A stretch of 13,772 nucleotides of DNA. It comes from an uncultured Clostridia bacterium (GTDB lineage: Bacteria > Bacillota > Clostridia > Peptostreptococcales > Anaerovoracaceae). The stretch spans positions 1-13,772 of the forward strand of contig CALZMV010000023.1 of the NCBI GenBank assembly GCA_945788655.1, written 5' to 3'. Below, piece by piece: positions 6,926 to 12,451 of the stretch. The notes below the pieces were generated by a model. The model saw nothing but the letters and a program-made list of their open reading frames with translations, had not been told where the DNA came from and searched no databases. Each line of letters starts with the position of its first letter. Position 1 is the first letter of the stretch. Both the position numbers and the translations under genes were made by a program.

Positions 6926-7252
6926 CTATTGGGTAATTGAGAATTTTTTTGTAGCATTCAGATATTGCATAAGCATGCCCAGATTAGCATAGTAGTATGA
7001 GAATTTATCTTTCTTCTTTACTTCTATCAGACCGCTGTCAGCAAGCTTTTTGACATGTTGAGAAATGGTTGCCTGTGCGTAATCGAAGTTTTCAACAAGA
7101 TCCTTGTTGCAAACAAGGACCATTGCTCTGTTGGCCTGCATGATGTATCTGAAAATCTTAACTCTGGCAGGGTGTGCTAAAGCATCGGACACTTTTGCAA
7201 TAAGTAGAATTTCTTCTTCGAGCATTTCGTCGGATTCTTTTCTTAGTCTCAT
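6926..7252 (-). CDS. ArsR/SmtB-family winged-helix transcriptional regulator
   Basis: This 108-residue protein has the ArsR layout. A dimerisation helix precedes SDALAHPARVKIFRYI (22-37). The recognition-helix region is DYAQATISQHVKKLADSGLIEVKK (57-80), followed by a beta-wing (KKDKFSYYYAN). The classical ELCVCDL metal site is absent: only Cys48 is present, in VLVCNKDL. It may therefore sense a redox or other signal rather than arsenic or cadmium. The start at 7252 has GAAGGG about 9 nt upstream. An internal Met10 has no ribosome binding site. It is transcribed divergently from the sigma-54 regulator gene and lies upstream of the thioredoxin gene on the same strand, which makes thioredoxin a plausible target. 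Its operator could not be identified. Confidence 0.88.
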   Translation of the reverse strand: MRLRKESDEMLEEEILLIAKVSDALAHPARVKIFRYIMQANRAMVLVCNKDLVENFDYAQATISQHVKKLADSGLIEVKKKDKFSYYYANLGMLMQYLNATKKFSITQ

Positions 7253-7284
7253 AAATATTATCCCTTCTAAAAAATTACCTAATC

Positions 7285-7313
7285 ATTATGACAGAAAGCA
7301 AGGTGATTTTCAA
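7285..7313 (-). promoter_or_regulatory. sigma-A promoter of the ArsR-type gene
   Basis: On the minus strand TTGAAA (7313-7308) and CATAAT (7290-7285) are separated by 17 bp, each one base from consensus. The predicted start is near 7278, leaving a leader of about 26 nt. The regulator palindrome at 7325-7340 lies just upstream of this -35 box. Confidence 0.55.
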
Positions 7314-7324
7314 GAAATAAAAGA

Positions 7325-7340
7325 TGCAAAAATATTTGCA
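7325..7340. promoter_or_regulatory. palindromic operator TGCAAA-N4-TTTGCA overlapping the regulator gene's -35 box
   Basis: TGCAAAAATATTTGCA is a 16-bp site with perfect 6-bp arms and spacer AATA. The same arms occur at 8816-8831 and, with one mismatch, at 8839-8854 upstream of ord. The last five bases (7336-7340) lie inside the -35 hexamer TTGCAC of the regulator promoter, so a bound dimer should block polymerase. That the bound protein is the product of the 7385-8782 gene is inferred from site sharing and position. Confidence 0.65.
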
Positions 7341-7364
7341 CTAAAGGACGTGGTGTGGTAAAAT
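7336..7364 (+). promoter_or_regulatory. sigma-A promoter of the sigma-54 activator gene
   Basis: TTGCAC (7336-7341) and TAAAAT (7359-7364) are separated by 17 bp. The predicted start near 7371 leaves a very short leader holding GGAGAAGG (7373-7380) before the ATG at 7385. The -35 box is covered by the palindrome described above. Confidence 0.6.
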
Positions 7365-7384
7365 AGGCTTGTGGAGAAGGATAT

Positions 7385-8782
7385 ATGAAGAAGGAATATT
7401 ACGAAAAAATAATACAAGAACTAATTGAACTTATAGACGAAGGTGTTTATATCGTTGACAACAAAGGTGTGGGATGCTTTTACAATGATAAAATGGCATC
7501 GATGGAGAAGGTGAACGTTGACGATGTACTGAAAAAGACTTTTTCTGACGCTTTTCCAGAGGTTAGAAACACCGACAGTACAATGCTTAAGGCTCTTCTT
7601 AAGGGGGAACCTACTCTAAAGAAACAACAGACATATAAAAACTTCTATGGTAAGGAGATTACCACCATAAACAGCACTATTCCAATCAATATAGATGGAG
7701 AAACTGTGGCTGCAATTGAAGTTGCAAAGGATATTACCGATATAAGACGAATGTCGGATACGCTGCTGGAGCTGCAGAAGGAGAAAACTACACCTCCTGA
7801 ACAACGAAAAAACACTATCAAGCGATATACTTTTGATGACATACATGGAAAGAACGAGGACTTTCAGATTGCATTAAACAGAGCAAGAAAGGCTGCTGAA
7901 ACTGATGCATCCGTTTTCATATATGGAGAGACAGGAACAGGCAAAGAACTGTTTGCTCAGAGTATTCACTACGGTGGAAAGCGTCATAACAAGCCTTTCC
8001 TTGCACAAAACTGTGCCGCAATTCCTGAATCGCTCCTTGAAGGACTACTTTTTGGTACTTCCAAGGGAAGCTTTACGGGAGCTGTTGACAGAGAAGGTCT
8101 GTTTGAACAGGCTAACGGCGGAACCTTGCTTCTTGATGAAATAAGTGCAATGCCGTATGATCTGCAGAGCAAGCTTCTAAGAGTCCTGCAGGAATCATAT
8201 ATAAGAAGAGTAGGTGGAATGAAGGATATTCCTATTAATGTAAGGATTATAGCCACAGTCAACGAGCCTCCGGAGGATTTGATTGCTCAGGGAAAGCTCA
8301 GAAGCGACCTGTACTATAGACTAAATGTAGTAAATCTTCAGATACCTGCTCTGAGAGAACGACTGGATGATGTGCAGGTTCTGGCAGAAAGTTTTCTGGA
8401 AAAGTTCAATAAACGCTACAATAAGGAAATATGGATGATTTCAGATGGCGCACTTAAGAAATTAAAAAGCCATGATTACCCTGGCAATGTAAGAGAATTG
8501 CAGAATATAATGGAACAAGCTGTTTCCATGAGTGATAATGAACATGTGCTTACAGAAAAGAACCTAGCAATGTCAACTGTCAGCCGGAGAACAAAGGCAC
8601 CTGCAATAGATTTTGAAAAGGATGTTCCGCTAGATGAGTATTTGGAACGCATTGAAGTGAAGATTATAAGAGATGCTTTGATTGAGTCAGGTGGGAATAT
8701 TTCAAAGGCTGCAGAAAAGCTGCAGATAAAGAGACAAACATTGCAGCATAAACTTAAAAAACATAAGCTGAATATAGAATAG
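7385..8782 (+). CDS. Sigma-54-dependent transcriptional activator (PAS / AAA+ / Fis-type HTH), probable regulator of the ornithine operon
   Basis: This 465-residue enhancer-binding protein has three parts. Residues about 10-120 form a PAS-like sensor (ELIDEGVYIVDNKG to TVAAIEVAKDITDIRR). Residues about 150-385 are the AAA+ sigma-54 interaction domain, with Walker A GETGTGKE (181-188), the sigma-54 contact loop GSFTGA (228-233, Ser instead of the usual Ala), Walker B GGTLLLDE (245-252) and sensor II PGNVREL (366-372). Residues about 420-465 are a Fis-type helix-turn-helix (GGNISKAAEKLQIKRQTLQHKL). There is no response-regulator receiver, so it probably binds a small ligand or protein through PAS; ornithine or a pathway intermediate is a guess. 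It lies directly upstream of a -24/-12 promoter and the ord-oraE genes, so it is the obvious activator. The start at 7385 has GGAGAAGG just upstream. No clear terminator follows it. Confidence 0.93.
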   Translation: MKKEYYEKIIQELIELIDEGVYIVDNKGVGCFYNDKMASMEKVNVDDVLKKTFSDAFPEVRNTDSTMLKALLKGEPTLKKQQTYKNFYGKEITTINSTIPINIDGETVAAIEVAKDITDIRRMSDTLLELQKEKTTPPEQRKNTIKRYTFDDIHGKNEDFQIALNRARKAAETDASVFIYGETGTGKELFAQSIHYGGKRHNKPFLAQNCAAIPESLLEGLLFGTSKGSFTGAVDREGLFEQANGGTLLLDEISAMPYDLQSKLLRVLQESYIRRVGGMKDIPINVRIIATVNEPPEDLIAQGKLRSDLYYRLNVVNLQIPALRERLDDVQVLAESFLEKFNKRYNKEIWMISDGALKKLKSHDYPGNVRELQNIMEQAVSMSDNEHVLTEKNLAMSTVSRRTKAPAIDFEKDVPLDEYLERIEVKIIRDALIESGGNISKAAEKLQIKRQTLQHKLKKHKLNIE

Positions 8783-8815
8783 GAAAGATCCAAAAACTTA
8801 GAAAAATAGCGCTTG

Positions 8816-8831
8816 TGCAAAAATGTTTGCA
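8816..8831. promoter_or_regulatory. upstream activator site 1, TGCAAA-N4-TTTGCA
   Basis: TGCAAAAATGTTTGCA has perfect 6-bp arms around AATG and differs from the site at 7325-7340 only in the last spacer base. Its centre is about 223 bp upstream of the predicted ord transcription start, a normal distance for a sigma-54 enhancer. Confidence 0.65.
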
Positions 8832-8838
8832 TTAAAAA

Positions 8839-8854
8839 AGCAAAAAAATTTGCA
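8839..8854. promoter_or_regulatory. upstream activator site 2, AGCAAA-N4-TTTGCA
   Basis: AGCAAAAAAATTTGCA keeps five of six arm pairs around an AAAA spacer. Its centre is 23 bp (about two helical turns) downstream of site 1, placing the two sites on the same DNA face, as expected for cooperative binding of two activator dimers. Confidence 0.6.
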
Positions 8855-8873
8855 CATAGAGACGAACTGCCAT

Positions 8874-8889
8874 AAGAAAAATGTATGCA
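8874..8889. promoter_or_regulatory. degenerate third copy of the activator site
   Basis: The 16 bases ending in AAAAATGTATGCA match site 1 at 12 of 16 positions, mostly in the spacer and right arm, while the left arm is lost. It may be a weak half-site or chance similarity in AT-rich DNA. Confidence 0.2.
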
Positions 8890-9001
8890 ACGGCAGTACA
8901 AAAAGATATTAAGGCAAGAATTTGTGACATATAAACAAAAAATTACAGTTATTTGTGGGTTTTTTATTGACAACCCATAATGAGAGAGAAGGTAAAGTAT
9001 A

Positions 9002-9017
9002 CAATATTCAAATATTG
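9002..9017. promoter_or_regulatory. 16-bp palindrome abutting the -24 box
   Basis: CAATATT (9002-9008) and AATATTG (9011-9017) form a perfect inverted repeat with a two-base spacer, ending three bases before the -24 element. Its sequence is unrelated to the TGCAAA sites, so a second DNA-binding protein is possible. It is AT-rich and may be coincidental. Confidence 0.35.
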
Positions 9018-9020
9018 AGG

Positions 9021-9036
9021 TGGCACAAGGCTTGCT
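9021..9036 (+). promoter_or_regulatory. ordp: sigma-54 (-24/-12) promoter of the ornithine operon
   Basis: TGGCACAAGGCTTGCT matches the sigma-54 consensus TGGCAC-N5-TTGCW at every defined base, with exactly 10 bp between the invariant GG (9022-9023) and GC (9034-9035). The predicted transcription start is position 9047, 48 nt before the ord ATG. Confidence 0.92.
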
Positions 9037-9094
9037 TTATATATAAACAGTTATATCTTTAAACTAAATTTTTTATTAAAAAGGAGAAACTAAG

Positions 9095-10153
9095 ATGAAA
9101 GAAGTAAAAGTAATTATCTGGGGACTTGGCGCTATGGGCGGCGGCATGGCTGACATGCTTCTACAGAAAAAAGGTGTTGAAATCGTAGGTGTTGCAGGTA
9201 GAGGTGCTAAGATCGGTACTTCAATGTACGACTACATCAAGACTGAAAGAGGTGACAGACCTGACGTATTAATTCAGGCTGCAGAAGACATCATTAAGCC
9301 AGGTGCAGCTGACGTAGTTCTTCTTTGCACAGACTCATTCACAAAGAATGCATTCCCAAGATTAAAGTTCATCATGGAACAGGGAATCAACGTAATCACT
9401 TCTGCTGAAGAAATGGCTTATCCAAAGGCTCAGAGCCCTGAATTAGCTGAAGAATTAGACAAGATCGCTAAGGCTAACGGCGTATCCTGCTTAGGTACTG
9501 GTATCAACCCAGGACACATCATGGACATGTTAGTATTAGTAATGACAGGTTGCATGGTTGACGTTGAACATATCCTTTCAAGAAGAGTTAACTCATTATC
9601 TCCATTCGGACCAGTTGTAATGGAAGAACAGGGTATCGGTATCTCCGTAGAAGAATTTAAGGAAAGAAAAGCAAACGGAACTATGTCAGGTCACGTTGGA
9701 TTTGCTGAATCCGTTGGCATGATTGCTGAAGGTATGGGTTTATCCGTTAAGGAATTCAAGCAGGATATGAATCCTATCACTACAGATGTTGACAGAAAGT
9801 CACCTTATGGCTTCGCAGCTGCAGGTTCTTGCGCAGGCGTTGCTATGGAAGCTGACGCTGTATTAGACAACGGTATGGAAGTTAGAATGGAACACCCACA
9901 GCAGATCGAACCAGAACAGGTTGGCGTAACTACTGGTGACTATGTAATCATCAAGGGTACTCCAAGTGTTAACATGCTTAACACTCCAGAAGTTGAAGGT
10001 GGTCTTGGAACAATCGCTATGTGCGTAAACATGATTCCACACATCATCAACGCAAAACCAGGTTTACACTCAATGATCACTCTTCCAATTCCAAGAGCAA
10101 TCATGGGCGACTTCAGAAACTTAATCGACGAAGAAATGAAGATCGTAAAATAG
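9095..10153 (+). CDS. ord: 2,4-diaminopentanoate dehydrogenase
   Basis: This 352-residue enzyme should oxidatively deaminate (2R,4S)-2,4-diaminopentanoate to 2-amino-4-oxopentanoate with NAD(P)+, the middle step of oxidative ornithine breakdown. The N-terminus is a Rossmann fold with the dinucleotide loop IWGLGAMGGGMA (8-19). The second strand ends VGVAGRG without an acidic residue, compatible with NADP use. The block GTGINPGHIMDMLV (135-148) and the overall DapB-like layout fit Ord of Clostridium sticklandii. The start has AAAAAGGAG at a normal distance. It is the first gene after the sigma-54 promoter and is followed by ortA, ortB, oraS and oraE, which secures the assignment. Codon use is strongly biased (GAC, AAC, ATC, AGA, TTA), as expected for an abundant catabolic enzyme. 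Confidence 0.95.
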   Translation: MKEVKVIIWGLGAMGGGMADMLLQKKGVEIVGVAGRGAKIGTSMYDYIKTERGDRPDVLIQAAEDIIKPGAADVVLLCTDSFTKNAFPRLKFIMEQGINVITSAEEMAYPKAQSPELAEELDKIAKANGVSCLGTGINPGHIMDMLVLVMTGCMVDVEHILSRRVNSLSPFGPVVMEEQGIGISVEEFKERKANGTMSGHVGFAESVGMIAEGMGLSVKEFKQDMNPITTDVDRKSPYGFAAAGSCAGVAMEADAVLDNGMEVRMEHPQQIEPEQVGVTTGDYVIIKGTPSVNMLNTPEVEGGLGTIAMCVNMIPHIINAKPGLHSMITLPIPRAIMGDFRNLIDEEMKIVK

Positions 10154-10182
10154 TATAAACTTACTTATTTTCTTAAAAAATA

Positions 10183-10207
10183 CGCCCGCAGGAGATTCTT
10201 GCGGGCG
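10183..10207. terminator. GC-rich hairpin between ord and ortA; terminator-like only on the minus strand
   Basis: CGCCCGCA (10183-10190) pairs perfectly with TGCGGGCG (10200-10207), and a further G-U and G-C pair can close the loop. On the plus strand no T run follows (CTATGCACAAAAAAGG), so it should not end the ord transcript and may instead protect or define an mRNA end. On the minus strand the stem is followed by TATTTTTT, the form of an intrinsic terminator for antisense transcription. Confidence 0.6.
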
Positions 10208-10234
10208 CTATGCACAAAAAAGGAGAATTTAAAA

Positions 10235-10540
10235 ATGGCAAAAAAAGGTGATTGGGTTCGTATCCACAAAGTCATTTTACCAGCTGCAGAAAGAACTGCA
10301 AAGCTTCCTGACGACACTAAGAAGGTTGACTTTGAAATGTGGGTTAAGGGAACTCTTCAGAACGAAACAGCAGAAATCGGTGATGACGTTACAATTGTTA
10401 CAGCAGTAGGTCGTGAAGAAGTAGGTAAGCTTTTAGAAGTAGATCCATACTACACTCACAGCTATGGCAAATTCGTTCCTGAAATCATTGAAATTGATAA
10501 GCAGTTAAGAGGAATCATGAAGTTCGGAGGTGAAAACTAA
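10235..10540 (+). CDS. ortA: 2-amino-4-oxopentanoate thiolase, alpha (small) subunit
   Basis: This 101-residue protein is the small subunit of the thiolase that, with OrtB, cleaves 2-amino-4-oxopentanoate with CoA to alanine and acetyl-CoA. It has the expected size and the OrtA pattern: GDWVRIHKVILPAAERTAKLPDDT at the N-terminus (split here by a KK start), WVKGTL, the DVTIVTAVGREEVGKL core, and a GKFVPEIIEIDKQLR tail. The start at 10235 is preferred because AGGAG lies about 9 nt upstream and the ATG gives MAKKGDWV. A longer frame from 10199 would begin inside the preceding hairpin. The stop codon overlaps the ortB start (TAATG), so the two subunits are translationally coupled, in keeping with a fixed stoichiometry. 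Confidence 0.93.
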   Translation: MAKKGDWVRIHKVILPAAERTAKLPDDTKKVDFEMWVKGTLQNETAEIGDDVTIVTAVGREEVGKLLEVDPYYTHSYGKFVPEIIEIDKQLRGIMKFGGEN

Positions 10541-11958
10541 TGAAATTAGCAAAAGACTATAATTCCGTAATGGGAAGATCCGCTGACATCATGAAAGCTT
10601 CACTTGGACTTGACTTCAATGATTTCGAATCCGGTTCAGTTGCTTTCGACTATGAAGGCTTAATGAAAGCGACAGGATACACTATCGAAGAGGTAGACAG
10701 AATTCAGTCAAGAACAGGAGTAGGACATACTCAGCTTCTTGAATTAAGAAATATCACAGCACTTGCAAGAAAGTACGCTAAGCCGGGTTATGGTGCAAGA
10801 ATCTTCGCAAAGGACGAAGCTGCAAACGCATCCGGCTCCTTCAAAGACAGACGTGCAGCATGTGCAGTAGCACACGCTAAGAAGCTAGGCTACAAGGGCG
10901 TTATAGCCGCTACTTCCGGTAACTACGGTGCAGCCGTTGCATCCCAGGCAGCAATGCAGGGAATGAAGTGCATCATCGTTCAGGAATGCTACGACTCAAA
11001 GGGTGTAGGTCAGCCTGAAATCGTTGAAAAAGCAAGAAAGTGCGAAGCATTAGGAGCAGAAGTAATTCAGTTAACAGTAGGACCTGAATTATTCTACGAG
11101 CACCTTTCAGTAATGGAAGACTCCGGATACTTCAATGCATCACTTTACTCACCATTCGGTATCGCTGGTGTTGAAACTTTAGGATATGAAATCGCTATGG
11201 ACTGCCGTGAAAGATTCGGTAAGGATCCTGAAATGGTAGTATGTACTCAGGCAGGTGGCGGTATGGTTACCGGTACTGCTAGAGGTCTTATCAAAGCAGG
11301 AGCTACTAACACTGAAGTAGTAGCAGCTTCCATCGACTTAACAGGTCTTCACATGGCTTCTGACGAACAGTTCAACAAGAAATCTTGTACAACTGGTCAC
11401 ACTGGTTTCGGTGTACCTCACGCTACAAACCCTGACACAGGTGACGTTCCTCGTTCAGCTGCTAGACCATTAAGATACATGGATAGATACGTAACTACAA
11501 CTCAGGGTGAAGTTATGTACATGACAGAAATGCTTGCTAACCTGGAAGGTCTTGAAAGAGGTCCTGCCGGTAACACTGCATTAGCTGCTGCATTCGCTTT
11601 AGCTCAGGAACTTCCTGAAGATGCTATCCTTGTAGTAACTGAAACTGAATACACAGGTGCAGGTAAGCACATTCAGCCTCAGTTAGCATTCGCAAGAGAA
11701 AACGGAATCGAAATCGTATTCGGCGATCCTAAGGATGACGTTCCTGGTAAGAACATCGTTCTTCCAGCAGATCCAGGCTTATTCAAGGTTAAGGATCTTG
11801 ATCTTGACAAGCAGAGAAAATCACTAATCAAGAGATCTGTTCCAAGAGCAAACGGTAAGAAGTTAACAGCTCAGGATATCGAATTCTTAGTTGCTGATAC
11901 AAGATCTGACGAAGCATTCGTTAAGGCAGCTCTTGATGAATTAGGTGTAGAATACTAA
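10540..11958 (+). CDS. ortB: 2-amino-4-oxopentanoate thiolase, beta (PLP) subunit
   Basis: This 472-residue subunit carries the PLP cofactor of the OrtAB thiolase. It has the fold-type II layout of threonine-synthase-like enzymes: NASGSFKDRRA (96-106) with Lys102 as the predicted Schiff-base lysine, SGNYGAA (126-132) around the cofactor, and the glycine-rich phosphate loop QAGGGMVTG (237-245). TETEYTGAGKH near the C-terminus completes the cofactor region. Use of PLP for a CoA-dependent thiolytic cleavage is an established peculiarity of this enzyme, unlike ordinary cysteine thiolases. It begins at the last base of the ortA stop codon. Codon bias matches ord. A 128-bp gap with two hairpins separates it from oraS. 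Confidence 0.95.
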   Translation: MKLAKDYNSVMGRSADIMKASLGLDFNDFESGSVAFDYEGLMKATGYTIEEVDRIQSRTGVGHTQLLELRNITALARKYAKPGYGARIFAKDEAANASGSFKDRRAACAVAHAKKLGYKGVIAATSGNYGAAVASQAAMQGMKCIIVQECYDSKGVGQPEIVEKARKCEALGAEVIQLTVGPELFYEHLSVMEDSGYFNASLYSPFGIAGVETLGYEIAMDCRERFGKDPEMVVCTQAGGGMVTGTARGLIKAGATNTEVVAASIDLTGLHMASDEQFNKKSCTTGHTGFGVPHATNPDTGDVPRSAARPLRYMDRYVTTTQGEVMYMTEMLANLEGLERGPAGNTALAAAFALAQELPEDAILVVTETEYTGAGKHIQPQLAFARENGIEIVFGDPKDDVPGKNIVLPADPGLFKVKDLDLDKQRKSLIKRSVPRANGKKLTAQDIEFLVADTRSDEAFVKAALDELGVEY

Positions 11959-11967
11959 AATTATTAA

Positions 11968-11989
11968 GCCTTTTGCGGCAAGCAAAGGC
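11968..11989 (+). other. small stem-loop after ortB
   Basis: GCCTTT (11968-11973) pairs with AAAGGC (11984-11989). After a one-base bulge, two more G-C pairs enclose a five-base loop. No T run follows (AAAACAATTAAAAA), so it is more likely an RNA-stability or processing element than a terminator. Confidence 0.4.
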
Positions 11990-12024
11990 AAAACAATTAA
12001 AAATATTGTAATGAGATGCAAATA

Positions 12025-12057
12025 CCTATGCTTTAATCAAACAATTTAAAGCATGGG
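12025..12057 (+). other. stem-loop upstream of oraS, possible weak attenuator
   Basis: CCTATGCTTTAA (12025-12036) pairs with TTAAAGCATGGG (12046-12057) over 12 bp with one G-U pair. It is followed by only four T residues (TTTTGC). The short T tract suggests at most partial termination before oraSE. The oraS ribosome binding site AGGAGA follows 14 bp later. Confidence 0.45.
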
Positions 12058-12086
12058 TTTTGCAGGAATTAAGGAGAAAATATAGG

Positions 12087-12449
12087 ATGAAAAGAGCAGA
12101 CGATTTCGCAGTAAGAAGACAGCATATCGCTAACCTTACTGATGAAGAACTTTATGCAAAATTCTGGGAATTAACTGACAAAGTAGTTGATCCACTTCTT
12201 GAATTAGGTAAAAAGAATACTACTCCTTCAGTAGAAAGATCAGTTCTATTAAGAATGGGAGTATCCTCACTTGACTGCATGCCAATCGTTAACCATGCTA
12301 TCGACCATGGTTTAATGGGTAAGGGCTGCGGACATTGCGTATACAAGTTATCAAAGATGGAAGATATTTCAATCAGAGAAGCAAGCATCAAATTAGCTGC
12401 TGGCGAAGGTTGGGATAAGTTAGTAGAAGCATTCAAGGGAGGTAAGTAA
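12087..12449 (+). CDS. oraS: D-ornithine 4,5-aminomutase, small subunit
   Basis: This 120-residue protein is the S component of D-ornithine 4,5-aminomutase, which with OraE moves the terminal amino group of D-ornithine to C4. The size is close to the known OraS (about 121 residues). Characteristic blocks are DDFAVRRQHIANLTDEEL, PSVERSVLLRMGVSSLD (47-63) and the HGLMGKGCGHCVYKLSK region (74-90). The CGHC pair at 81-84 and Cys64 are possibly unusual for the family. The start at 12087 is chosen for the AGGAGA about 9 nt upstream; an upstream in-frame TTG at 12060 overlaps the hairpin tail and lacks a site. GGGAGG within its last codons (12437-12442) serves oraE, which starts two bases after the stop. 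Confidence 0.93.
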   Translation: MKRADDFAVRRQHIANLTDEELYAKFWELTDKVVDPLLELGKKNTTPSVERSVLLRMGVSSLDCMPIVNHAIDHGLMGKGCGHCVYKLSKMEDISIREASIKLAAGEGWDKLVEAFKGGK

Positions 12450-12451
12450 TA

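Larger units (their letters stand above)
8783..9094 (+). other. 312-bp regulatory region between the activator gene and ord
   Basis: No gene is seen here. The stretch holds two copies of the TGCAAA-N4-TTTGCA palindrome, a degenerate third copy, a palindrome next to the promoter, the -24/-12 promoter and a predicted 48-nt leader (from about 9047) ending in AAAAAGGAGAAACTAAG before the ord ATG. Two further inverted repeats, ACTGCC/GGCAGT (8866-8871 with 8892-8897) and TGGGTT/AACCCA (8956-8961 with 8972-8977), lack a following T run. Neither is a convincing terminator for the activator gene. Confidence 0.7.

Noticed and set aside
8956..8977. TGGGTT/AACCCA hairpin as terminator of the sigma-54 activator gene
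   Set aside because: The T run is in the loop rather than after the stem, and the downstream sequence is ATAATGAG.
8967..8998. TTGACA upstream of ord as a sigma-A promoter
   Set aside because: The positions 16-18 bp downstream hold no -10-like hexamer. The nearest candidates (TAAAGT, TATACA) are 20 and 25 bp away.
10199..10234. Longer N-terminus for ortA
   Set aside because: The extension starts in the preceding hairpin with TTG, while the ATG at 10235 has a well-placed AGGAG and gives the usual OrtA length.
12017..12023. TGCAAA before oraS as another activator site
   Set aside because: It is a single half-site with no TTTGCA partner at the four-base spacing, so it is expected by chance.
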